Shown here one piece after another: positions 13,534 to 28,100 of a stretch of 64,000 nucleotides of DNA. The notes beneath the pieces are model-generated. The model was given only the letters and a program-made list of their open reading frames with translations, did not search any database and was not told the origin of the DNA. Numbering within the stretch: the stretch's first letter is position 1; each line of letters opens with the position of its first letter. Source of the DNA: Myxocyprinus asiaticus (Eukaryota; Chordata; Actinopteri; Cypriniformes; Catostomidae); assembly GCF_019703515.2 (NCBI RefSeq), contig NC_059346.1:13795001-13859000 (forward strand), written 5' to 3'. A program made the translations under genes and the position numbers.

Positions 13534-16500
13534 TTAAATGGGGGCATCGCCGAAGTGTTTGAGACGAATGCATTGGATGTAGCTCACAGGGCTATAGTTT
13601 AAATGAGCAGGGCTGTAGTTAGAGTGTGCTGGGCTGTAGCGTCCAGGGCTGCAGAACTCTGGTGAGCCCATGTGACGAACTGGGTTAAAACGGCTCACAG
13701 GTGACATGAGGTTGCTCGCTGGAGAGCCAGGGGTTACAGAATGAGGCCTGAAATGGCTTTTGCAAACAGCAGGAGTCTGCCAGCTGAAAACATACAAATA
13801 AAGAGCTCTTAGCAAACATAAATATTTCTCACAGTTGTCCTTCAAGTTGTTCTTAACAGGGAGTTTACCTTTCTTTGTTGATTTAGCACCATAAAAAGAA
13901 AAGAAAAGACAAGAATACACTACAGATGAAAAATGTGTGAATGTCCAATAACTCGCCCTCCAGTGGCCGTAATGTCATGCTTCGAGCCAAGGGCTGAGCA
14001 AGTGCTCATTCATTAGAGTAGCAGTGTATGTATGATTTCAAGTCTGCTGCAGCAGATCGACCATGAATCTAAGCACGATCGGCCAATCACCAATTACAGA
14101 TATTGTCAGAGTGTGATTAGTGACTGATCGATAGGTGCATCCCTAATCATGCCCACGTTTACATACACTGCCTGGCCAAAAAAAAAAAAGTTGCCATTTG
14201 GATTTAAATAAGCAGATACTTAAGCCTATGATTGGATCATTATTGCAGTAATTAATATGTTTCAGCTGGCAACAATTCTTTTAACCCTAACTGATGCAGT
14301 GTGTAGCTTCTCATTTCTTAAACAACCATGTCGGAAGATGTATCTCATGGTCGTGGAAAAGATGTTACAGTGTTTCAGAAGGGGCAAATTATTGGCCTGC
14401 ATCAAGCAAAGAAAACAACTAAGGAGATTGCTGAAATCACTGGAATTGGGTTAAGAACTGTCCAGTGCATTAATAAAACCTGGAAGGATAGTGGTGAACC
14501 ATCAGCTTCGCGGAAGAAATGTGGTCAGAAAAAAATCTTGAATGATCGTGATCAGAGACCACTAAAACGCTTGAAGTCACATCGTAAAAAATCGAAAGTA
14601 GAACTCACAGCTATGTTTAATAGTGAAAGAAAGACCATTTCCACATGCGATGAGAACTTACAAGATTGGGACTTAACAGCTGTGTGGCCACAAGAAAGCC
14701 ACTTGTTAGTGAGGCTTTCAACAACTTGCTAGGGAGCATAAGGATTGGACTGTGGAGCAATGGAAAAAGGTCATGTGGTCTGATGAGTCCAGATGTACCC
14801 TATTGCAAAACGATGGGCACGTCAGGGTAAGAAGGGAAGCACATGAAGCGATGCACCCATCATGCATAGTGCCCTGTACAAGCCTCTGGAGGTAGTGTTA
14901 TGATCTGGGGTTGCTTCAATTGGTCAGGACTAGGCTCAACAACGTTATGCGGCAATAAAATTAAGTCAGCTGACTACCTGAATGTACTGAATGACCAGGT
15001 TATCCCATTAATGGATTTTTTCTTCCCTGACAGCACAGGCATATTCCAGGACGACAATGCCAAGATTCATCAGGCTCAAATTGTGAAAGAGAGGTTCAGG
15101 GAGCATGAGGAATCATTTTCACACATGAATTGGCCACCACAGAGTCCTGACCTTAACCCCATTGAAAGTCTTTGGGACATGTTGGAGAAGACTTTACAGA
15201 GTGGTTCGACTCTCCTGTCATCAATACAAGATCTCGGCCAAAAATGTATGCAACTCTGGACGGAAATAAATGTTGTGACGTTGAATAAGGTTGTCGAAAC
15301 AATGCCACGACGAATGCACGCCGAAATCAAAGCTAAAGGCGGTCCAAAGAAATACTAGAGTATTTTGGCCAGGCAGTGTATAAACACCTATTCAGTATTT
15401 TTGCAACTTGGCCTGCCAAAGTATGAATTAGGCCAGTACGTTAAGGCTAGCCAATCATAAAGGAGGTCATTTACATATAGATATCTTAATCGTGCTGTAA
15501 GCGATTTTAGCCACTTTAGAATTTCCACAAGCTGAGCCGTTGGATTAGCCACGGCCCCTCTTTCCAAAACCCCATACTCCAAAGATACCAAATGATCTTT
15601 ATTGTGACTAACTGAGCAAAAGCAGTTGTCAAATACAATAGCAGCAAATTAGAGCCCTGAAGTGACAACTGTAATGAATAGCTTGTTATAAAAATGGCAT
15701 TAAGCCTCAATTTCCTTAAACTTCCAGAGAAAGGGTAGAAAATGGTCACTTAAAACTAAATTAACCTAACTACATAAAACTAACCTTGACTTACAGTCTA
15801 TTAAAAGTAAAATATGAGAAAAGGGTCGAATGTCCCTTTTAAAATCCTACTTTTTGACCTTTCTGGGTAAACAGCTGAAACATACAAATGCATTAAAGTG
15901 AGTCACATGATGCCATGCGAGGACTGGACATGTGAACGGCGAGCTCTGCGCACTTTGCTAGTTTTAATACTTTTTATGACATAAACAGGTGAGATTCGAT
16001 AAATTTTGTTCCATAACTGTTCTAGGAGGACAATATGTAAAATAATTCAAAATCCTCGGGCTCTGGAGACATTAAAAGACACTTATGTGCTCAAGCTGAT
16101 GCCCGCGAGCAGACCGCGGGCCTGGGAGTCGATTTGGTCGGGGAGGTGCGGGAAATGCGGTGGGAGATGCTGAACATGTCGGCAATGCTGACAAAAGTCG
16201 TTGATGACTTGGAGGATCTTGCTGTGATACGTCAGTCGATCACCGCCATGGAAGTGAAATTCACTGATGTGGTTACAAGAGTGGGGGATGACGAGAAACG
16301 GATTGATTACCTTGAGTCATCGGAGGGGGAATTATCTACGAATCCGCTAGCAACCAAGGTGGATTTGGAGCATGTCTGGGAGAAGTTGGAGGACATGGAA
16401 AACTGTAGCTGGCGGAATAACGTCCGTATCGTTGGAGTCCCGGAGGGAGTAGAGGGACAGGATACGGTGAAATTCCTGGATGGGCTCTTTCCGAATCTGC

Positions 16501-19049
16501 TCAACATAGCAAGCCATAAGCTGGAAATCGAGCGAGCTCACAGGGTTCCTACTCGGCGATCCGCTGAGGGAGACAGGCCCCGATCAATTCTGGCCAAATT
16601 TTTGAGATCATCCGATAAAGATCTTTTGTTATGCGAGGTATAAGGTAAGGTGTAAAGGAAGGCTTTCTTGGAAGAACCACAGCATTTTCTTGTTCCCAGA
16701 CTTTGCGAACTCGACAAGAGAGAAACATGTTCGATTCAAGGCATGCAAGAAACTTTTACATCAACGGAAGGTCGCTTTTGCACTGATATTCCTGGCCAAA
16801 TTGAGAATAGATGCTAAGGATGGCCGTAAAACATTCACATGCCCACAGCAAGCGATGTCCTTCATGAAGTCAATGGAGTGGGTAAATCATCTTGTTGTAC
16901 ACACAATGCAGCCAAGTGGACCAGCTCACTGAACATTCGCTTGACTGTTTGAAGAATCTGCGCTTTTTTTTTGTTTTTGTGCTGGTTCCACCTAGTGGCT
17001 GGAGTTTATTTTGTAGAGTAACACACCTTCAGGACAGTTTTATAGATTAATTTACATACTCTTTGTGTTTATTCCGCCTATTGGCCGGAGTTTGTTTTAT
17101 TGATTATCTTTTGATGTGTAATTCTGTCTCACATCATTTGTATTTGAAAGACCAGATTTGAGTAATCCGATGGCAAGGTTGTCGTGGGGGCTCTCGTAGG
17201 TGTGCATGGACTGTTTGAGTTTGGCGGGATAGACGCCAGTTGGCGATGTGCGTGGGGTTAATGCAAATGTTTTTCTTTTTTCTGTTTGTTTTGTTCGGGG
17301 GGATGTTCAGGTTTTGAGGGTTGCAATAATGTTGGAATGTGGTTTTTATAATCTTGTTTTTGACACACAATCTATTTTTTCTTATATGTCAAAATGTCAA
17401 ATGTTAATATGAGTGGATTGTCTCTCTCCACATGGAATGTGAATGGGTTGGGGCACCCCATAAAAAGAAGGAAGGTTATTTCTCTTCTTAAGCTTAAGAA
17501 ATATGATATAGTGTTTCTTCAAAAAACACACCTTTCTCTGGAGGAAGCTGAAAAATTTGGAAAGATATGGGGTGGGCATTTCTTTTATAGTGCTGGCTCA
17601 AGTAAGAGCAGGGGAGTCATTACACTGATAAGTAAACACCTAAATTCAAATGTCTCAAACAGAGTAAAGATAAATTAGAAAGAGTCATTATTGTTTTAGT
17701 TGAAATTCAGGGACAAATTCTTATTTTGGCTAATATTTATGCACCTAACGTTGATGATCAGGGCTTTTTTATAGATCTTGAAGGGATGTTGCAAGCCGCT
17801 GGCACCCCTCATGATATAGTACTGGGAGGATACAGCATTAAGTATTTCTTAAGTATTAAAAGATAAATTTGACCCTTTAATAAAAAGGTTTGAACAATGT
17901 GGGCAGGTGGGCTTCATTACATTTATCTATGATTGGGAAGGTTAATGTTATTAAATTGAATTGTATTCCAAAATTCAACTAACTGCTACAATCTCTCCCT
18001 AAAGATGTCCCCCTCTCTTATTTCAAGCAATTTGATAGCATAGTGAAGTCCTTCATTTGGAATGGTAAACATCCCAGATTACACTTCAGTAAGTTACATA
18101 GGTTGATTGACAAAGGTGGGCTAGGCCTACCCAAGATTTTGTTTTATTATTATGCATTCGGTCTCAGACATTTGGCTCATTGGTCGCTTCCACCCGAGAG
18201 AGCCCCTCCCTGGTTTTTGTATTGAACAGGAAGTTCTTGCCCTATTTCGACATTGCAAAGCCTTTCTATCAAACTAACCGGAGAAGTTAAGTTACACCTC
18301 GTTATCTCGCATATGCACGCGGTATGGACAAATGTGTCCAGTGTGTTTAATTCAGACATTTATTTAAATGTTACTTCGAGCATATGGCTGAACCCCAAAT
18401 TATGTATTAATAAGTCCCCTTTCTGCTGGACAGAGTGGATTGTGAGGGAGATTATTACACTCGGTGACCTATATGAGAGTGTTGAGATTCTTTGAAAATA
18501 TGGTTCAACATTTTGGGATTCCCAGGTCTCAATTCTTTAGGTATTTACACCAGCGCCACCTGCTCTGTACTATTTTTGGGAGTAGCATACACCCTCCTAA
18601 AGCAGCAGATATTCTGGGAGTGGTGATTACTGCTTTTGGAAAAGGTCATGAGGCAACAGTGTATTACTTCCTGCTAATTCAGAATCTGGGGGACAGAGCT
18701 TCAGCTTCTCTCAAGAGATTATGGGAGAAAGATTTAAACTTGGTATTGGAGGAGGGAGTGTGGGCTAGGATTCTAAAAAACGTCAAGTCTGCATCTAGTC
18801 TTTTGATGTAGTTATGTGTTATGATCGGCAGACAGGTCATCCTTAGGGGATGGAAGCCGGCTGGAGCGCCCTAATTTTCAGGTGCACAGAGATGGGCAGG
18901 GTAGCGGCATTTGAGGAAATGTCATATAGAAGGATAGGCGACTGGGATTTATTTAATAAGAAATGGGGCAGCTATTTAGCCTTTTTGGAAGACTCTTGGG
19001 GAGGGTAAGTGGAGAGAGATTTATAGTTTTAAATGTGTGTGATTATTAT

Positions 19050-19124
<75 letters not shown>

Positions 19125-22100
19125 TTTTTTTGGTGTGTATACTTTGGCTTTGACCACAGGGATATTTGTTGAGGATCAGGGTGGGGTTGGGGATTGGGAT
19201 GGGGAAAGGGTTTAATGGGGGTTAAAAGTTGATTCTGTGTATATATATATGTTTTGCTTTTCTGTTTCATTCATTAGAATCAATAAAAATTGTAAATCGG
19301 AAAAAACAAAACAAATGCATTAAAGTGAAACATATGCTATACAGATAACTATACCTACCTTTGCATTTCTAAGTTGGAGTATGTCTGAACTGTGCTCTTC
19401 CATTTGTGAATGCTGGGATACTTCAGAGGGTCAATGTCTGAGGCTTGTAAAGCCAACATAACCTCCCTGTCCAACTTTGTGGGCGAATCCCTGTTTTAAA
19501 GAGGAAAAAGACTGATGATTTAATGCAATCACAAATGTAAGATAATTCTATATGCAAAGCACGACAGTGACATAGTGTACACACAAAATTATGATTTTAT
19601 GCCATTTGCTTCAAAGGTTATAAGCAGATTTAACCTTACATTACCAGTAGATTGCACTGTCCCCAAACTGCTCATGTACCCTCATGGTGTGGTCGCAATG
19701 ATAATTAATTTTTTTTTATTTTAATTAGGGCTGCACGATATATATTGAATTTATCAAATATCCCAATATGCATATCGCTAGGGTTTGCAATAACGGAATC
19801 ATTTTAATTCAGTAACATTCAAGCGACACAGATAGCAGAGAATAGACTGGGTGCGCGATTGTCACTTGGTGCAGTGTGCATAGGCGCAAACTCAAATGGT
19901 GGTGTGTGTCACAATTTGTGCATATGTAGCTGTAACTGTCACGGTCTTGTGCTTTCACACTGCGTTGTGCATGTGTGCAGATAATAATGAGACCAGACAC
20001 CCATTTGCAAACTCAAACTTGGCTTGTTATTGGCCACTGTGGTCTGTGTGGATATCAAAGGAAGGGTTTTAATTAATAGATTGTCCCGTGAAATCATTCC
20101 TATCAGTATCAAGTTCAGCACAGACTGACAACAACACGTTAAACCAGATCAGAAAGCGAATGTCTACGGCAAGCGCTTCTAGACATAATTCAAAATAAAC
20201 GCCCCACATTAAATGAACTGATTTTGAAATTAATACAAGCATGAATTAGTGTAAAAATAAAAATATTTTACAACACAGATTCTTTAAGGATATCCCACAA
20301 TATGGTGAAATTAATTTATATTTCAATGCTTTCTAAAAAATAAAAAATAATTGAAGATGATTTTTTTAATATCTGTTACATAGCTGACGGTAAAACTGTA
20401 CATATTATATGCTGTCTATATGCAATTTGAAATAAAAGACAACTATGTTTGTGATCTCTGGGATAGATGGTCTGTTTTTATTCCAAACTTCCGTTTATTT
20501 GGGCGGTGAAGGTTCTGATGTTCCAAGTGCTCTGATGACGTTATCATAGGATTATCGATTAGCATTTTACAACAACTTGTCACATATCGCCTTTTTCCTC
20601 AATATCGTGCAGCCCTAATTTCTAAATAGGCTAAAATGTAAGTGAAAAACTGAATCGTTGGTGACGCTAGAGGGTTTGAAAAGCCAAGCCAATTTATTTT
20701 CTAGCTTCACAGAGACAAAAATGAGTCTCTCTCACCCTTCAATGAAGAATCTTTTCGTCACTCTGGGAGGTGTCCTTAATGTGAAGTCCTGAGAGCTGTC
20801 GAGAGATCTGTAGGAGCTGGAAGACCCTGAGGAGCTGAGGTCTCTCCCCCCATGATCCCAGGACTTTGACCTGGCACAGATTGTGCGCTCTCCCCTTGGA
20901 GCTTCTATAGTCCTTTGGCTCATCGATTCTAGCCTCTCATTAGCTAGAAAATATTCATCTGAACTTGCACTGGACCTCACATCTTCCTTTCTTCTCTCCA
21001 CTTCATCCTTCTCAGTTGCTATTAACAGTGACGTCCTGTCTTTCTCAAATACGGAGTCGTCTTCGGAGGACAACGAGAGACGGCCCAGCCCAGTCGAGAG
21101 CTCTGTGGCATGTGCGTCTCGGTGACGTTTCCCCCCACTCCTTTTCCTCTCTCGGTTTGTCCTTTCGGGCTCATCAAACAGAGACATTCTCTCAAACTCT
21201 GCCATTAGGTTGGAGATGGGTGACAGCATACAGGAATTGGAGGAGCCGCAGATGCGAGGGGACATTTTGTCCCCGTTTGGAGTCCTGTCCCCGGGACCCT
21301 CCTCACACAGGCCATTTTTACTGTTGGAGAGTAAAGATTTCTCAGACAGTAGAAGATCCTGCTCTGCTGCAGCCTCTATGAGATCAGTGCTGAGCGAGAC
21401 AGGAAGGATGTGAAACTCTAGACCCCCTACCGCCCCCTGCAAGCCATCTTTGGAGCATACAGAAGAGATGCTGGTGAGAGCAGCATTCTGCCGGTTTTTG
21501 ATCTCCTCCAGACTGATGTCATCACCCTCCAGAAATGCCCCCACAGAGATGGAATTACAGAACTTTTTCAGTTTGCCTGAAATTTAAAGGGGACTTATCA
21601 TGGAAAACAGGATTTTCTTTGTTATTTAGAAACAAAAACTCAATGTACTAATGCAGACATAATTCACAACACAAAACTCCCTGCCAAGTCCACCCAGACC
21701 ATTTACTGAAACTAAAGTGCAAAAATGAATAAATGATTGTGAAGTCAAATCACATTAATTTTATGACCACTCATGCAACTTGGCTGCAGCATTATTACTA
21801 ATTAATTTAACATACGAAAAATTAGCCAATCATAAGAAGTTTGTTTACAGATACAGTACAGTGCTAAAGTCTTAGGCACATTAGATGTTTCATAAATTCA
21901 TTTGTCTTAAGATGGTATTTTTTTTATCTTCTGCTTTAGTGCCAATAGGGATTATCAATTTTAGATTTCCAAAAATTCCTTTTGCAAAAAGAATAGAATA
22001 TGAGCCCTGTAACAGATGGTATGGCCCCCACAGAGCCCCGGTAGGGGTTGGGTATATGACCAAAATCTTATATCACAATTTGAATAATTTTATATCACGG

Positions 22101-25100
22101 TAACGATATACATCACGTCACAGTACAATTTTTCTGGAAAATCAATAAACAATGTGTTTCTATATTATATAACCATATTGTTATGTCTATTTCTGGATTA
22201 TCCAGTCAGTTAATTAAATAGCTTATAAATAAACTTATTTTCTCTTTATTTGAAACTTGACAAACATAGGAAGGAAAACAAACAAACTTGGTTTTAAATC
22301 AGCCTTACCATAATGATAAATGCAACATTTAAGTCTGATACAGACTTACATCAGATTTACATCAAAGCAATGCAACAAAGAAAAAAAATTCCAACGATAA
22401 TAAATACTTCATTAGGCTCATTACAAGTAAGTCATCTCTATAGAGAGTACATGAAATACTCAAACCAGCCCATCTGGCACCAACAATCATCCATGTGATT
22501 ATCTAATCAGCCAATCGTGTGGCAGCAGTGCAGTGCATAAAATCATGCAGACACTGGTCAGGAGCTTCAGTTAATGTTCACATCAACCATCAGAATGGGG
22601 GAAAAACGGGGGAAAAATGTGATCTGAGTAATTTGTACCATGGCATGATTGTTGGTGCCAGATGGGCTGGTTTGAGTATTTCTGTAACTGCTGATCTCCT
22701 GGGATTTTCATGCACAACAGTCTCTAGAATTTACTCAGAATGGGGCCAAAAACAAAAAACACCCAGTGAGCGGCAGTTCTGTGGACAGAAACGCCTCGTT
22801 GATGAGAGGTCAACAGAGAATGGCCAGACTGGTTCGAACTGACAAAGTCTATGGTAACTGTACAATTGTGGTGAGAAGAATAGCATCTCAGAATGCTATT
22901 CTAAGATGCGGGTTGGTGCTGTTTTGACGGCACGATGGGGACCTACACAATATTAGGCAGGTGGTTTTAATGTTGTGGCTGATCAGTGTACATAACGAGA
23001 TATACACGATATAGCAAAATGTCTATCGACTGAAACTTTATATAACAGTGATGTTACCTGGAGATGGGGTTTTAAACCTGTTACTGGTTTTATTCTCTCC
23101 CGACTCTTCATGAGTGCGTTCCCTGAAGTCCTTTTTACTGAGGTACTCTTCAAGCATTTTCAGACCTTCAGCAGATGACAGGTCCACAAAAGTATCCAGG
23201 AAGTCCCAGTACTCTGCCCAGGAGTGACCAAGCTCATGGGCCAGATCTCTGCATATGGAGAGTAAACATTGCTTATCATTGTTTAACAACATAAGGAACA
23301 CTTTGTTGAAATGTACATTTCTATGATAATAAATAGAAATATCAGAAATTCTTTAAGTAAAGCTTAGCACTCACCTGCCAACTCGTTCTGCCCCACGGTC
23401 TGGGTCAGACTTTAAAATGTTGTGGAAATGGTCTGCCCGTTCTCTGGGAGGTGTCTTCCATGCCCGTCTGAACTCATCAGCCTAAAACAACACGTTTTGG
23501 ATTCAAGAAGTTAAATGATTTGATTATAATTAATGCCCAAACATTTGTTGACATAGCTTAGCACAAAACTAAAAAAAAAAACGTTCTATAAAACTCACTT
23601 TAGATGGACTTAACGGCCCAGCATAGGCTCTTACTGCCATAACTGGATCGTTTGGGCTTCTAGGTAACCTTGGAGACAGGTTGTCCATTGGCTCAGGTGA
23701 CCATGGAGCACCAATCACAGGTTGAGAGGAGTTATCAGTGGCTCTCAATAAGGGGACATATAATCGATCTATAGCCAATCAGAAATCAATGTAAGAATAT
23801 ACAAACCAATCTGCATTTCTTTTTTTCTTTTTTTTTATTACTGAAGTATCTTAAGATGTACTGTGGCCTTACTTTCTAAATATTCACGTATCTTCTGCTT
23901 GACTTCCTGAACTTTACCTTTTTCTCTCATTCTTTCACAAATAACCTAATTTAGGAAAAATACAAGGGATAATGACTGATATATTATACAATAATAATCA
24001 CTGATAATTGTGAAATAATAAATTACAATGTTCTCAGAACTTTTTAGGGTTACCGTACCTCAGTAGGTTTCTGGTTGTACTTGTTCTTGCCATTCTTGTC
24101 TATGTCTGGATGAGAGCAGAGTATGTTCACAACTTCTGGGCAGCCAAACTTACAAGCAAAGTGGAGAGGCGTCTCAAATCCCTATTAAACACAGGATAAG
24201 ACAATTAGTCTTAATTTAAGTGGCTTGCATACTGATAATCTCTAAAAATTGCTGACTCAACACTCACGTAAAGACACATGTATTTAAAAATGGCAAACTT
24301 CTAGATTTTCTGTTACTCATATTACCAAAAAATTTCATATTTCTACCTATTCATAACTGTAATGGTTCCACTTACAGCTTTATCGGGTGTATTGAGGTAG
24401 AGGTCTACAATATATCGGATTCGTTTCTGCAGCATGCTCTCCTGGTCGTCTGGGTACATAAGCCGCATGAATTCTGGGTTCTCCAGAGTGTCCAACAAAA
24501 GCTGGACAATGCCTGGCTGATTCTCCTTAGCAGCCACATGCATCACATTATACCTGCAGCCCTCCTGCAAATATAACATTATTTTCAGTAAAAAATATTC
24601 AGAAACTTTAGAGATTTTGCATTGAACCAGTGGAAAAATACATTTAAAAGTGGACGCACTAGTCTTTAACCTGACAGGTTGTTTTTCAATTTATGCCACA
24701 GTGACGGGTGTCACAATCACAATTAAATGAGGTATGTGGAAAGTAGTCTAGTTTTGGGACTAGTTCTTTCATTTAGTCAACCTCTCACTTAGACTTTGAT
24801 AAACATTTAGTGTTACTTGAATTGGTGCTAGTTTAGTGCATTTCTGTCTTTATACTTAAAAGGCTTTGTTTGGAAATTTTTTATAAAAAAAAAAAAAATA
24901 TGGTTACATATTGTTTTGTGCGCTTTCCTAAACAAGAAATACATCTACAGAGTCAATTTTCAGCACTTTCGAAATCACGATTAATCGAGGTGAAAGATTT
25001 TCATCGACTGACAGCATACACAGTTGTGCTCAAAAGTTTCCATCCCTGGCAGAAATTGTGAAATTTTGGCATTGATTTTGAAAAAATGACTGATCATGCA

Positions 25101-28100
25101 AAAAAAAAAAAAAAAAAAGTATTTTAAGGATAGTGATCATATGAAGCCATTTATCATCACATAGTTGTTTGGCTCCTTTTTAAATCATAATGATAACAGA
25201 AATCACCCAAATGGCCCTGATCAAAAGTTTACATACCCTTGAATGTTTGGCCTTGTTACAGACACACAAGGTGACACACACAGGTTTAAATGGTTAATTT
25301 CCCACACCTGTGGCTTTTTAAATTGCAATTAGTGCCTGTGTATAAATAGTCAATGAGTTTGTTAGCTGTCACGTGGATGTACTGAGCAGGCTAGGTACTG
25401 AGTCATGGGGAGCAGAAAAGAACTATCAAAAGACCTGTGTAACAAGGTAATGGAACTTTATATAGATGGAAAAGGATATAAAAAGATATCCAAAGCCTTG
25501 AAAATGCCAGTCAATACTGTTCAATCACTTATTAAGGAGTGGAAAATTCTGGGATCTCTTGATACCAAGCCAAGGTCAGATAGACCAAGAAAGATTTCAG
25601 CCACAACTGCCAGAAGAATTGTTCGGGATACAAATAAAAACCCACAGGTAACCTCAGGAGAAATACAGGCTGCTCTGGAAAAAGACGGTGTGGTTGTTTC
25701 AAGGAGCACAATACGACGATACTTGAACAAAAATGAGCTGCATGGTCGAGTTGCCAGAAAGAAGCATTTACTGCGCCAATGCCACAAAAAAGCCCGGTTA
25801 CAATATGCCCGACCACACCTTGACACGCCTCACAGCTTCTGGCACACTGTAATTTGGAGTGACGAGACCAAAATAGAGCTTTATGGTCACAACCATAAGC
25901 GCTATGTTTGGAGAGGGGTCATCAAGGCCTATTGTGAAAAGAATACCATCCCCACTGTGAAGCATGGTGGTGGCTCACTGATGTTTTGGGGGTGTGTGAG
26001 CTCTAAAGGCACAGGGAATCTTGTGAAAATTGATGGCAAGATGAATGCAGATAACATCAGAAAACACTGGCAGACAATTTGCATTCTTTTGCACAAAAGC
26101 TGCGCAAGGGACGCTCTTGGACTTTCCAGCACAACAATGACCCTAAGCACAAGGCCAAGTTGACCCTCCAGTGGTTACAGCAGAAAAAGGTGAAGGTTCT
26201 GAAGTGGCCATCACAGTCTCCTGACCTTAATATCATCGAGCCACTCTGGGGAGATCTCAAACGTGCGGTTCATGCAAGACAACCAAAGACTTGGCAAAAT
26301 GCCTCCAGGTCATGCAAAGACGAATGGGCAGCTATACCACCTGCAAGAATTTGGGGCCTCATAGACAACTATTACAAAAGACTGCACGCTGTCATTGATG
26401 CTAAAGGGGGCAATACACAGTATTAAGAACTAAGGATATGCAGACTTCTGAACAGGGGTCATTTCATTTTTTTCATTGTTTCCATGTTTTGTTTTATGAT
26501 TGTGCCATTCTGTTATAACCTACAGTTGAATATGAATCCCATAAGAAATAAAAGAAATGTGTTTTGCCTGCTCACTCATGTTTTCTCTAAAAATGGTACA
26601 TATATTACCAATTCTCCAAGGGTATGCAAACTTTTGAGCACAACTGTATATAGTATTCTTTACAACAACAAAAAACTAGCTTTGGCTGAAAATGATGGCA
26701 TACAATGCAAAACTTTCCTGATTGGTTTGTGATTTTCAACCTATTCTTACATATGCCATTCTCACTATTTCGAAATATATGTAAGCCAGCTAGATGATGT
26801 TACCTTGACCTGGTGAAAAGTTTAAAATCAGCAGAAGTCGCAACAACAATGCTATATACTATACATCACAGAATTTAAAACATTTGAAATTGAATGGCAT
26901 AAAAACACATTTACGAGATCAATGAATGTAACACTTAGCGACAATGCATCACTAGCCCGTTAGTTCCATCAACTGGCCTGAAACTCTCTCACACTGGCCC
27001 CTGGCCAGCAGGCTATCCTTACTGTTAAGCCCTGATAGAACTGTTTGGTACATAAGTACTTTCAAGGTTCAGCCCTCACCTGAACTACAGTAGGGTTGTC
27101 CCCTGACCCGATGAGGTAACGAGGGTTGCTCCAGACCAGCTCAGAGAAAGCCACTTCATCTCCCTTCTCCACAGCCTTCCTCAGCTTAGCCGTCAAATCT
27201 TGAGTGCGAGGGCTCTTAAAACTGTTTGCCTTTTCCCTGTTAATAATGTCTGCCTCAATCATAAATGTGTGGTCTGGTTTGTGAGAAGGAAAGAAAGTAA
27301 TTTGTATATTTATGTGCCAGTTCTCTCCATCAAAATACAAACTTTTAGTTTTCTAAATATGTAGTAGGAGTGGGTAAAAATATTGATTTTCCGATGCATC
27401 GTGATCTTCATTTGAACGATCCTGATATTGATTTTTTACTCTATGCGCAGCCCACTACAATTATAGGAAATCACTCGCATTTGCAACCAAATTTCAAGCT
27501 ATGCAAGTAAAAATATTTATTTGGCAACTGGCTGGTAAATGTTTAGATTTCACTCACCAGTAATTGTGTAGTATAGTTGTGGAGTATTCAGCAGCAAGAT
27601 CCTTTCACTGTGTGTTGAGAGTAAAAGTTGTTCCATGTAATGTGTGTCCAAAGACGAGATCCACGCAACCCTTTTGTAATTGAATAATGTCTCTCTTAAT
27701 ACCCTTTCTGTTCTCTACAGTTGTTGCTCAAAAACAACAAAAAAATAAACATTTAATTCTAATCACGCATAGTATGGATGAGATAAAGCCATTCAAGTCT
27801 CTCTCTCGTTAACATCCGCTCATTTACAGATACTCTTTACAGAAAAGCCGGTTTTCTTAATGAGACAGTGCCGGGTTTTAGCATGTGTTCAACAAATCAA
27901 TGTAAATACTTGTAAAAAGTACAAATTATGCAATTAAACATTAAACGTAATGCAATATACAGTAGTGGCCAAAAATATTGGCACCCTTGGTAAATATGAG
28001 CAAAGAAGGCTGTGAAAAATATGTCTTTATTGTTTATCCTTTTGATCTTTCATTCAAAATATTCACAAAAATCTAACCTTTAATTGAAGTTATAACCTGT

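Larger units (their letters stand above)
15902..19310 (+). mobile_element. L1-like non-LTR retrotransposon, internally deleted
   Basis: Lies in ankle2 intron 11 and is bounded by a perfect 18-bp target-site duplication (15884-15901; 19311-19328), the mark of target-primed reverse transcription. It holds an ORF1 remnant, an ORF2 endonuclease fragment, then a jump to a C-terminal ORF2 fragment; the reverse-transcriptase domain is missing. The 3' part contains a (TA)n(T)n expansion at 19055-19132, and the 3' end is A-rich (caataaaaattgtaaatcgg) before the duplication. Confidence 0.9.

Noticed and set aside
18963..19270. Three overlapping frames with Tyr-Ile and Phe or Lys runs
   Set aside because: Translation of (TA)n(T)n within the L1-like 3' region.
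20965..21381. 138-codon plus-strand frame
   Set aside because: Antisense shadow of the large ankle2 exon 20736-21576.
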